Assembly (NCBI GenBank): GCA_021018995.1
Contig: CM037595.1
Span: 77,749,159-77,813,158 of the forward strand
DNA length: 64,000 nucleotides
Direction: 5' to 3'
DNA from: Chloranthus sessilifolius
Taxonomy: Eukaryota > Streptophyta > Magnoliopsida > Chloranthales > Chloranthaceae
The notes under the pieces: model-generated
What the model was told of the DNA's origin: nothing
The model's database searches: none
What the model saw: only the letters and a program-made list of their open reading frames with translations
In this document: positions 53,549 through 64,000 of the stretch, piece by piece
How positions within the stretch are numbered: the first letter of the stretch is position 1
Layout of the letters: every line of letters starts with the position of its first letter
Program-made: the position numbers and the translations under genes

Positions 53549-54985
53549 ATGCCGCCTAAAACATGGTTGTCTTCGAAGAAGGCGACATCCAAACTCCCGG
53601 TCCGACATAAGAACGCTGCACTGCCACCACCTACCCCATCGCCCGTAAGAACCCCATCACAGTCGGAATCGGATACGACGAGCGCGTCGTCATGCGAGTC
53701 TTCACCAATTCCACCACCACCCGAAAATGTCCCCCAACCAAATGAATGGTGGGCGGCTAAGACCATTGAAGATGAGTTTATCTTCGATGTGGAGTTGTTT
53801 ACCAACCCTGACGTGGCGGGTGAGACCCAATGGGCTCGAAACTATTTGGTAAAGGCCGGCCTCGACAACCTTTTAAAACCACTCCGCGGGTCTTACTATG
53901 CTAGGCTGGTCCGCCTGTTTTACCAAGGGTTGAAGGAGGGTCCTACCGACGACGTTGTCATGACCACCATTGAGGGTCGCGACTATGCCTTCACTCGTCG
54001 CCACATCCACGAAGTCCTAGAATGTTATTTGGACTTTTTGCCCGAGACCACCCTCTTCCCACCCTTTGCGGAAGAGGTAAAATTTGAAGAAATTATGACC
54101 CGAATGACCAAAGGGAAAAAGGGGTTGGGATCGTTCATTAGGAGGGTCGATCTCCCCCATTACATGTGGATGCTTGATTCCATAATCAAGTGCAACCTCT
54201 ACCCGATGCGTCACGACACCGAGCAGGTGGAGTTAGTTCAGCAGGCATTGTACGCGGCCTTCTGTGGTCGTTGGTTTGACGCTACAAAGATCATCCTAAA
54301 GGGGATGGTCTATATAAAAGGGAAGTTGATGAAGGGCAATTTGAGGCCCAAAGAAAAGATGCCATATGCTCGCCTCATTTCGAGCATGCTGGAGTGTTAC
54401 TGAGACGCTCCAGGGTACGCCGTTTCGCCCCATGAGGAGAGGGCTATGAACTACGTGAAGCATTTCTCCATTGCTTCATGGATCCGCAATTACAACTTGC
54501 TCAAGCGGACCCTACCAGCTCAGGGCCCAGCAGCGGCAGCACCAGTAGCACCACCACCACCCCTACTACCACATCAGGACCCACCTGTGGGGGGAGCACA
54601 CCTCATTGATCCACCACCGAGTGGGGTACCGCAGGCACCGCATCACCCTACGCCCGCGTCACGCAGCTTCACGGCCGCCACATAGAGGATGTGTTGGCTC
54701 GGATGGAGGCCAACAACGAGAGGATGAATCGACGGATGGACTTCTTGATATACCACACCCTACAGTACATCTATCCGTTGGATTACCAGCAGCGCCTCGC
54801 ATAGGAGGAGGCGTGGACTGTGGGTCGGACCGCTTTTCATACGGGTGCCGCTTTTCACGTGAGTACCTCTGCTGTCGATGCATCTGGCTCAGTGCCCCAG
54901 CAGCCACCGCCTGCTGAGACGAGCCAGCCACCGCCATAGCAGCCCGCCCCAGCACCAGATCAACCGAGAGAGGGGATGGCGTGAG
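53549..54985 (+). pseudogene. E3 accessory ORF (plant-transposon-protein-like)
   Basis: It starts MPPKTWLSSKKATSKLPVRH at 53549. A Ser/Pro-rich basic head (to residue about 75) leads to a globular part: LVKAGLDNLLKPLRGSYYAR, LVRLFYQGLKEG, VVMTTIEGRDYAFTRRHIHE, LGSFIRRVDLPHYMWMLDSI, YARLISSMLECY. TGA at 54401 fits a Trp codon, after which the same frame goes on (HFSIASWIRNYNLLKRTL) into a Pro/Ala tail. A shift near 54650 then gives LHGRHIEDVLARMEANNERM, a probable coiled coil, and a Pro/Gln-rich end at a stop near 54982. It is related to the Athila ORF at 35882-36256. The function is unknown; it lies in the env position but has no membrane signals that I can see. Confidence 0.65.
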
Positions 54986-55264
54986 CGCCTGATGATGGTT
55001 TTATTTGGTGATCACTTTTTGGATATTTTGTACTGTTGTATTCAAATTCTAAATTGTAATTATCGACAACAATTAAAGAAACTTGTAAATTTTGGAAATT
55101 TGATAATGAAATATAGATAAGCTTTTTGAGGATGTACTTACATTATTTCTGTTTCTTGCATTATGTAATGTATTCATCATCTTTTGTGTGTGGGTACGAG
55201 ACACCCTAGTGTGTGGGTACCCAAGCGACGCACCTTTGAGTTATTTTCGAGGATGAAAATTCCC

Positions 55265-55277
55265 AAGGTGGGGAGAA
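55265..55277 (+). other. E3 polypurine tract
   Basis: AAGGTGGGGAGAA directly before the 3' LTR. Confidence 0.8.
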
Positions 55278-57760
55278 TGTAATATCTCGAAAAATTGAGC
55301 GTTGAATTTTAACCTCGGGACCCGTGATGGTCAAACAATGGACTCATGGAGTAATGAACTAACATAGTACAAATATGACCTAAGTGTGGTGTATAGTGTG
55401 AGTTAGTGGTCACGTGCACCTATCTCTGGTATAGGTGTTTAACACACAAGCTGGAAAGAGAATAAAAGGGTTTAATAACCCTAATTTTCATTTATTTGGT
55501 TGTTGAAGAGAGAGTTAAGAAGAGAGAGAGAGAGGGAGTAAAGAGGAGTTATGGAAGCTAGGTATTAATGCAAATCAAGAAGAAGATTGAGCATTGATTG
55601 CCGGATTCAACGCGTTGGGATCGTTGAAGCAAAAGATGGAACCCTAGCCATCAAACCCAACAAATCAATCCTTTAAAGGATTTATTGAGGTGAGTTTTAA
55701 TTGAAGTTAATGCATAGATTGTAGATGATTAAATTCAGTCAAGAAGGGTTAAAAGGATAGATTAAAGGCTTAGAAAAGGAAGGGAAAAGAAAAGGAAAAG
55801 ATTTGGAAGAACAGCCCGAAAGGGGGCTGAATCTGACCAAATCAATTAATCAAAATTGGGCTTTGATTAATCGATTTTGGTCCGGAAGTTGAAAAGTCAG
55901 GGATGCCTAATTTTGATTAATCGATTTAGAAATTGATTAATCGAAATTGAAGGTCGATTAATCGATTTAGGAATCGACTTATAGATCGGGTACCTCCAGT
56001 GGCTGGAGAAACAAGACCTGGGGAAATCAACTAATCGAGTTGGGAAATCGATTAATCAATTTTGGATTTCGATTAATCGATTTGGGATCAACTAATCGAT
56101 TTCGGACTTTCGACCACTCGATTTGAGAATCGACTTTACTATGCTAGGGATTTCGATTAATCGATTTAGGATCGATTAATCGATTTGGGTTTTGATTAAT
56201 CAATTTTGGGAATCGATTAATCGATTTTGGTAGATTCACTTGACTTCGTAATTGGACTTTAAGGTTCATAGAGGGTCTAGGACCTTCTCTATTGTATCTT
56301 TAGTGATGTTATATATTTGTTGTGATGTACCATAGGTGGTACGTGTGAGAACGAGCACAAGGAGCCGCGTGGGACCTTGATGCTTGGACCATCAGAAACT
56401 TGAGGTAGGGAACACCTTGAACATGTACTTTAATTGCAAGAGCATGTATGTAATGATATAGAACTCAAACTGAAAATGTTTTATCTATTTAAATCTTTGT
56501 GAAAAAGGGTGCGTGTGTGACACCAAGAATGTGATAAAGGCATCTGTGTGATGCGAGTAACTGAGACCAAGTAATCAAATGAGAATGAGACATCCCCATG
56601 GGATGAGAAAGTAATAAAGGCATCAGTGTGATGCGAGTAAATTAGACATCCCAGGGATATATATATGATTGAATAATTGCTGTTGAGGCCTAACTGATAT
56701 AAGATAGCACTTTACACGGCGAACAACTATATGTAAAGTACATGTTCTTTTTGTTATTTGAGGTTTGATTAGAATACCCCACCGACGTGGCGGGATACCC
56801 ACGACTGACTCGGCAGGATATCCGTGACCGGTATGGCGGCCAATCCATACACCAGTGCGGAGGTCTATCTGTACACAGTAAGCACATCCCAGGGATGTTG
56901 AGATGAGATTTAACCCCGCCGCCTATTGAGAAAGGGGCTTGGGTAGTATTCCCAGGGAATACATATAACAACTGTCTATTTAGGCGACGATGGTGGGTAT
57001 TCCATCGAGGCTCGATGCTATATTGTTCGGGGATTACTTAAGTTGAAGATTTAAGTTTTGCTTTAGGCCTATTCAGTGTCATTCATGATAAATCAACAGT
57101 AAAGTAAGGCATTCAAATTACCAATAACTTGAATGCAAATCACCATCTTTTAAACTATTTTCTAGCAAATGCATAGACATATCATGCTTAGAATATCATG
57201 GAATATATGTGAGATTTTGATTTATATGTTCATTGTGTTATTCCCCATTGAGCTAGGATATAGCTTACCCTTTAGACTATACGTTGCAGGTCCATTGTTA
57301 GCAGCGACTGAGGCTTCGGGAGACGTTGATCCGGGTAATTCAGATTATGTGCCTGGGGATGAGTTGGAGCCTCCTCCCGAGGACTTCTTCTAGGAGACTC
57401 TGCTATGTACTTTGATAGAGAGTTAATTTTGAGAGCAGATTGTACGGCTTGGTATGTCAAGCCTTTATTTTTGGCAAACAATGTAATTAGATAGACATTA
57501 TTCTTTTGGGCGAACCATTTGGGGTGATATGTTTAGCATCAATAGTTCGGATCGGTTCTTTGTTCACGTAGTGGCATAAAAGTAGAACCGTCTTTTGCAT
57601 GTGCCAAATGGGCATATTGATTTTTCCGCTTTATGCAGTTATTTACCTATCTTATTATTATTGCTTGTTATACCAATGTTCCGTGCATAGTTTTGGGGCA
57701 CGGTCTGAAGGATCGTGCTGATGGCACGGGTTTCGGGGTGCCAAAATCTGGGCTATCACA
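55278..57760 (+). repeat. E3 3' LTR
   Basis: 2483 bp, starting TGTAATATCTCGAAAAATT and ending GGCTATCACA. It carries its own palindrome array (55845-56235), the GC-rich block and the acidic mini-frame (to 57393). Confidence 0.92.
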
Positions 57761-57765
57761 TACAC

Positions 57766-59844
57766 GATAAGTAAAATGAAAAGTTGTATGTATTGGAGTT
57801 GAGATTTGTCGTAAGGCTGCGTTCGATTCAACGATTTTCACTCTGAAACCCTCTTTTGGGTGAGATCACGTGGATCGAGGAAATGACCTCAAAGGGTGAG
57901 CATAAGTATGTTTTTGAGTGCTTCATAGTTATGTTAGGCTTTAGTTAAGATATGATTGAAAATTTAGAAGAATATGATTCAAATTTGAAGAAAAATGAGT
58001 CAAGGATGAAGAGGCCCATGTTTCTGAAAAATTTATCAAAACCGATCGATCGAAATAAGTATCCGATCGATCAATTTTGACAAGATAAAAATATGAAGGT
58101 TTCTGAAGAAACCAATTGATCGAAATGAAATTCGATCGATCGATTTTGGAGTCCGATCGACCGGTTTGTGCACTGATCAATCAGATTGTAAAATAGAAAA
58201 AGAAGGAAAGTGTTTTGAGGAAATTGATCGATCGATTTGACAACCGATCGATCGGATTGAATGTGGATTTTCTGGAAAAACCGACCGAATTGAAATAGAA
58301 TTCGATCTATCGATTTGGGAACCGATTGATCGGCTTGTGATAGTAGAGACATGTAGATTTTATGAAGAAGCCGACCGATCGAAATGGATTTCGATCGATC
58401 GATTTGAGATTTGACTGATCGATTTGGACAGATTCTGAGATTGTTCTACTTTTTAAGTAAGTGGATTCAAGGAGACTTTAGGACTTCCCATTTTTCGTCA
58501 TTTCTGACATATAGGATGTAAAATTTTGTGTTCTAGGTGTGACCATGGGTGAGTACTAGGAGAGCTACCCCGGAACAAGGAGACCTTTGTTTAGCTCTGC
58601 TTGAGGTAGGGAAAATCGTATAACATGTGCATTTGATTATAACAAGCATGAATACTGTAATATGATGAAATTAAGTGTGATTTATAAATTTTGTCATTAA
58701 ATAAGCATGAACTTTGTACTTGGCTTTGAAATATGAAAATGTGTGTGTGTGAACTCAGAAAGACTTATATGTATGTGTGTGAATCAGAAAGACTCGCATA
58801 TGTGTGTGTAAGCATTGAGATTTTAAACTCCAAATCTAGTTATAAAATATCATATTTCACGGTGATAACCATAAGTTAGACTTTGCACTTTGATTTGAGG
58901 ATTCATGCGAAAAGAACCCCTTGTGCTCTAGTACGGCGGGATATCCGTTCTTTGTTACGAATCTGCGTTAAACTTCGTTCAACACAAGTCTTCCTCATTC
59001 GAAGGGGCTTGAGCATTGTGAATATGGTTCATTGAATGATGATGGTTGGGGTTCCCATTGGTATATGTGTTGCTCTCGATACTATATATGCTCGAGATTG
59101 TATTTAAGTGATACATTTAAGTTTTTTTTGTTATGAGAACAAGTTTTGGAAATCATGTTAATGTGCTTTGAAATACGCATCAAATATCAGTTTTGCTTCA
59201 ATTCAATTACTTTTAAATTGTGAGTTTTTATTTGAAAAATAAGTTTGAATTATGTCATGAGATATATGTGTGATGTGACAATATGCATGCTATTGATATT
59301 TTTCCTATTGAGCTTATACTGTTAGCTCATCTCTTGGCTATACGTCACAGGTACAGGTATAAAAGCGGGTACTGAGGACATTGATCCTGAGAACCCAGAG
59401 TACATTCCGGAGGAGATTGAGCCCCCTCCTAACGAGTTCTTTTAGTGAGCTGAGCTAAGAAGAATATAGTTTTTGTGATTTGTTTGTAAGGCTTGGTACA
59501 TTTTGCCACTTTTGTTTTGTATATTGGATTCAGTACATAACTTTTGTATTTTTTTGTGAATTATTGTTTAGGTAACGGTCGGCCGTCACCAGTGGTTCGG
59601 TTCGGTTCTTTTGTCCATGTGTATTTCCATGGAATTAGAACCGTCTTTTATCATGATCTTTAATATAGTCATATATAGAATTGAAGATTTAAATTCCTTT
59701 TGATGATTCTATTTGCTTAGTTATATATATCTGCTTTGTTTTTCGCTTTGTGTGTGGATGTACCAAGTGTTCGCGAGTTTCGGGATTGCCTTACCGGCGA
59801 TCCAATGGCACGAGTTTTCGGGTTCAAAAATCCGGGCTGCCACA
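57766..59844 (+). mobile_element. Solo LTR, right piece
   Basis: Continues the piece at 44534-44884. It contains a CGATCGATCGA palindrome array (58038-58430), a TTGAG|GTAGGG donor-like site (58607), an acceptor-like CGTCACAG (59343-59350), the acidic mini-frame ending at 59445 and an end GGGCTGCCACA like that of the E3 LTRs. It is followed by AAAGT, matching AAAGC at the left end at four of five positions. Confidence 0.7.
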
Positions 59845-59869
59845 AAAGTTGTGTGTTGAATGAGTGGGG

Positions 59870-60560
59870 TAGGGGGTATTTATAGTTTCGGCTAATTATA
59901 TGCTTGGAGTCCAACATATAATTCAGAATTATACGTTGGAAGTCCGGCATATATTCCTGATTTTACATTGGAGGTCCAGTGTTTAATGAGTTATACATTG
60001 TGGTTACAACGTATAATCCGGGCGGTCTCAGGGAATTCGATTGAGCTGACCGGCAAGTGACCGACAGGGCTTGGAGGTAGAGTCCTGGTAGGAGTCTACT
60101 AAATTATACGCTATGGGTAAAGCGTATAATTTGGAGTTTGGATAGAGAATGGCTCAACGAGCCAGCTTGAGAGGGAGAGAGAGAGTCCCAGTCAAAGTGG
60201 ACTGATTATATGTTGGGATCACAACGTATAATAAATTATATAGTAGGATCTAGGCGTATAATCTGAGAAAGAATTCCGTTCATGGAGTTTTGGAGTCCGA
60301 GACAGACCAATTATACGCTTGGAGTCAAGTGTATAATCAATTATATGCTGGAACTCCAACGTATAATTGGGAACTAGTCTAGGTCGGGTCAAATTATACG
60401 TTGGGAGTTAGGCGTATAATGATTTATACGTTGGATTTCCAACATATAATTCCCAGAATTAGAGGGCCTCGAGATTCTTGAAAAGGTTAGCTTTTTCCGA
60501 AATCAGGGCAAGGTCAGTGATTGACCAAACAGTTCAGTATACTTTGAGAGGTCGAAAACG
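59870..60560. repeat. Array of TTATACG...CGTATAA palindromes
   Basis: AATTATACGTTGGA and its complement TCCAACGTATAATT recur at least fifteen times with variants (ATATGCTGG, ATACGCTATGG), frequently as inverted pairs 5-15 bp apart (for example 60300-60375). GGGGTGTCTACA at the right end (near 60560-60571) resembles an LTR end, and GTAGACACC (near 60621) is its inverted partner. An uncharacterised LTR or element could end here. Confidence 0.7.
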
Positions 60561-60571
60561 GGGTGTCTACA

Positions 60572-63381
60572 AATGCCCCTCTTTGGCGCATTCTTGCAGA
60601 GAAAGGATACGTCGAAGACGTAGACACCCGATATAAGCGACCTTTCGTTTCTTAGAGAAATCACAAGTGTGAACTGAAATGAGCAAACATGAAATGGTTG
60701 GCTTTCTCATCTCTACACAAGCTTAGTAAAAGTGATGATTCAGAGGCCTGTTGTAGCAATCGAGAGGTTTTTCGCTGCTGTGGGTGCATGTCGCGACCAG
60801 ACGGGAGGATTTTATACAATCAAAGTACAGGTGGCGTAAGTAAATGTCAAGGTAAAAGGGAAATGATATAATAAGATGGTGAAGGCCTGCAAATCATGTC
60901 AGACCAAGTGCATTGTTGCTCACACTAGCGACGTGCGAGGGTCTCTTTCGGTAAATATTTATGATTTCTCAGAGTTGAGTATATTTGATGTTCAGTTCCA
61001 CGGGGGAAAGAAAAGAATAAGATAGAGTGAGATAGATAAGAAGGAGATGCATGCAAAGTTTTGAAATTTTGGGTTTAACTTAAATCAATTCAATGAAATA
61101 AAAAAATATGACTATCGAGATGTCGCTTAGCAGATTCATCGGAACGAGATTTGGGAACCCGACCTTTGTTTGAATTGTTGATTTGATGCTTGAGGTGCCA
61201 AATATTCCTTCTGACATTTTCACGTATAATGATGATTGTCACTTATGGGAGAACATATAATAGTTCCGTGAATTTAGGAAAGTCGGGTTTTGAAAAGGTT
61301 TTGATACTTAATATTAGAATAATCATACTTATGAAAATACCGAGTGAAGCGATGATAGTTATTTGAATGAGTGCAGAGACTTACTCACAGAGGAAATTTT
61401 TTTGCTTGGGATAGAATGATGAATATTCTTCAATGAGGGGTTGATATCAGCTTTTGCCTTCCTTATCATGAAGCGCAAAATAAAAAGTTCGATTCATTTG
61501 GACACCGATTATGGTGACCAAGAGGCTTTTCTGCTGCCGTGGGTGCATGTTGCGATCTCACTGAGAGATTTTATGCAATCGAAGCATAGGTGGTGCAACC
61601 AAAGTAACAAGAAGATAACATTAAGATAAGAAGGCATCAGAAGATGTTAAAGTGATATCAGTAACAAGTGAATCGTGTTATAGATCGAAAAAAGAGTGTT
61701 CTTTGAGGAGTTATTCTTTTGAGAAAAGATTCTTACGTTGTTGTTTATGAGTATTTATGCAATATCATTCTTGGTAAGATGAGTTGTCTATTATGGGTAT
61801 AATGAAGGAGAGCGAGATGGGGAGATAAGAAGGAGAGGTGGAAAAAATAGTACAGAGATAATTTATTGTTTATACTTTTTTTTTTTGTAAATTTTGAAAA
61901 TGAATCATATGAGGATAAGAAGGATTAAAAGTTTTTTTGTGTTATACAGTGGGACTTTGGGGGAAGAAAATAGGAGATAATAAATTAAAATAATAATAAA
62001 AATACCCCAGTTTCAGGATATTGGTCTCGTGACTCGATTATCGCTGCTAAGGTGTTAGTGTTAAAAAATAATGCCATAGTGTCAGGTCACAGTGGGACCT
62101 TTTTTGGTCTCACATATATCCTGGAACGGCCTGAGAATTTTGAATGAATGAAGGAGATACATTTATAATGATCCCATGTTGGGAATTGATTTAATTATTT
62201 TGGCTATATACCAAACTTGATTCTATAGTGATAATCATCATGTACCGTAGCTTTTAACAAGAATGAAGTAGGTAGTAGGCAATAAGTGATTGCATCTTTT
62301 GTCATTAAAAAGTTTTCGATTTTATTCTTAAAAATATTTTGAAAAATCATTTCACTTATCTTTCGAAAAAAAGGGTTAAAAAAAGATAAAGTTTATTGAC
62401 GTAGGGGTAGCTTCTTATTCAACTAATTTTGGAAATAGTAGTTAACTACTTTCTTCTCATATGTGTAGTGTGGTGCCATAATTTAGATCTTTGTCATATT
62501 TCGTCACCATTAAATCATCAAATTATGTGGTTAGCAGGAGTTTTGTCCTCCTCCCACCACTGTACGACGACATCTAGAAGTGTGAAGATGTCAGAGATCC
62601 CCTCACAATTTTGCTTATGCTTCCCTGGGTTCATTGACTTGTTCATTTGTCGCATGCTCTCGCTCGATTATGCTTTTTTTAAAAAAAATATGTATGTTTA
62701 TTTTTTAAAACAACCTGCTAATGCAAGAATTATGAGATTTGATGAAACCTTACATTTTTATTTTTTTATGCTCTAACATCAACTCCCCAATGGCTGGAAA
62801 TAGTGTATGAGAATCTAGAGTTTTCTGCATTACAAAATAAAAATTTATAATCCACTAGTCCTTTCGATCAAGTTGCCCGAATAGGAAGGTGGTTAATGAG
62901 CCAAACGGTTCTCAAAATAATTTCAAAAATAATGACCTACGATCGATGAATGATTTGTGATGACTACGGGGATGATAGATATATAATTATGTCTATTTTG
63001 GCTATAGGACATATGATCATTGAGATATGAATAACATTCCGAGGGTTAGAAAGTTCATCCCCTATAGCTGTTTCCTAGGCATGCTACCAAAATAATTTAA
63101 AGTTCTTCCCAAACGGGCTTCAATTTCCCATAAGGTGGTTTTGTAGGCATTGTTTTCTTAGCATTAGCTCCTCAACTTTGAGCTTTTGGTCAAATAAAAG
63201 TTATATATAGAGCTCAAAGAATAAGGGCATAATATGCACGGTTAGAGATGTTGCTGGGTAAAATATTTTTTTAGTTTTTAAGTATATATATATATATATA
63301 TATTCTATGATACAACGTCAGTTCTTTAAGAAAAGACTGACTCAGAAGGTCCAACTAGTTGGACATATTGAACGGTCGGAG
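60572..63381. other. No recognised gene; contains a diverged duplication
   Basis: Two related blocks, about 60720-60890 and 61505-61640, share the order GAGGYTTTTCKGCTGC, GTGGGTGCATGT, GCGA, ATTTTATRCAATC, AAG, GAAGGC with considerable divergence. (TA)n lies at about 63283-63302. Short frames here have no recognisable domains. Confidence 0.45.
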
Positions 63382-64000
63382 TGTCACGACCTGAAATCCT
63401 ACCCTTATCTCGAAGGCCTAGAGTCTCGTGTTGTGACTCACACGCATTCCAATGCTATAAGAGAACATATAAATTTATTTAATAATTCTATCATCAACAT
63501 GTATTTTATCTTCAATGTGAACAATTATTACCAAAGAGTGCCTTTATTCTATAATATTTGAAACTATGGCTATATTATCTATGAAATAACTGCAAATAGA
63601 GAATGTCAATCTAATTATTCTTACCCATTGAAATTTGAGGTTCAACTGGTATCCCTTGATTTCTTTTGCTACAGTAAGTGTTATCTTACTCTAAAGCTCT
63701 ACAAGAACCTAAGTTGATATTTAGTAGGGGTAAGTTATTTGGATAACTTAGTGGTTACACAAGAGATCCTCCCTCAAGCTACATAGGTCGTGTGTGCAAC
63801 CAACATCTCAATAACGTAAAAAGTAGTATGAACAACATTGTTAAGATATAATATCAAATCAGGATAACAAGCAAAAACAACAATTGATAAAACAGTGAAT
63901 GCACTTGCTCAATGTGACAACAATGCAGACTACATATCGCTCTTGTAATTATATCCTTATCCCTAATCAGGCAGTCTTCTCGGTATTCAATCTTTTACAG
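63382..64000 (+). mobile_element. Possible LTR start, cut by the window edge
   Basis: TGTCACGACCTGAAATCCTA resembles the TGTGACGACCCAAACCC start of the E1 LTR and similar Ty3 LTR starts. No other end is inside the window, so this is only a candidate. Confidence 0.25.

Larger units (their letters stand above)
44885..57760 (+). mobile_element. Element E3: Tekay/Del-type chromovirus with an accessory ORF and an intron (12,876 bp)
   Basis: A full-length insertion with a perfect 5-bp duplication TACAC (44880-44884 and 57761-57765). LTRs of about 2.5 kb start TRTAATATCYCGAAAAATT and end GGCTRTCACA. The order is primer site, gag, protease, RT, RNase H, integrase, chromodomain-type tail, palindrome array, accessory ORF, purine tract, LTR. 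All frames have stops, most explained by C-to-T or G-to-A changes. The LTRs look very similar by eye, so this is younger than E1. The solo LTR that it interrupts is of a related family. Confidence 0.92.

Overview
This window is nuclear DNA of a flowering plant. The evidence is a spliced eIF4A-III (exon-junction-complex helicase) gene on the minus strand and a dense nest of plant transposon lineages: an Athila-type Ty3 element, Tekay/Del-type chromoviruses, a TRIM, a BED/DUF659 hAT element, MITEs of the hAT, Mutator, PIF/Harbinger and CACTA types, and an RTE LINE tail. The species cannot be named from the sequence. The very long, transposon-filled introns point to a large, repeat-rich genome. 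No tRNA, rRNA or CRISPR locus was seen, and nothing looks bacterial or organellar.

Layout. (1) 1-8705 is intron 3 (or beyond) of the eIF4A-III gene. It holds the right-hand part of a decayed hAT element (1-2893), a 401-bp Mutator-like MITE split by a 2-kb Harbinger-like element (3516-5940), a hAT MITE (6559-6962), a foldback (6972-7115) and a second 401-bp Mutator-like MITE (7120-7520). (2) 8706-25517 is the eIF4A-III gene: exon 3, exon 2, a 16-kb intron 1, and exon 1. Intron 1 contains two hAT MITEs, an RTE LINE 3' tail, a TRIM with three LTRs, and a degenerate chromovirus (element E1, 14408-24869). A 1.34-kb hAT-like foldback has inserted in the 5' LTR of E1. (3) 25.6-30.4 kb is intergenic: a long-inverted-repeat MITE just upstream of the eIF4A-III start, a 1.2-kb TIR element, a 129-bp CACTA MITE and a MULE transposase relic. 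(4) 30471-44442 is a complete-length but decayed Athila-type element on the minus strand (target duplication CTAAC). (5) 44534-59844 is a solo LTR split by a 12.9-kb chromovirus (element E3, 44885-57760, target duplication TACAC). (6) 59.8-64 kb has no recognised gene. It contains an array of TTATACG palindromes, a diverged duplication and the possible start of another LTR at 63382.

The only host gene that looks functional is eIF4A-III, and only its first 211 codons are in the window. All element reading frames are broken, mostly by stops that look like C-to-T (or G-to-A) changes in Gln, Arg and Trp codons, as expected of methylated DNA.

The most interesting signals are these. Chromovirus E3 carries a GT-AG intron exactly at its gag/protease junction, and its relative E1 lacks it. 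E3 also carries an accessory ORF related to the one in the Athila element. The LTRs of E1, E3 and the solo LTR share a short acidic reading frame behind a splice-acceptor-like site. Several unrelated elements carry arrays of near-identical short palindromes (TCGATTAATCGA, TCGATCGATCGA, TTATACG...CGTATAA, GCGATCGCATATGC) in their non-coding parts.
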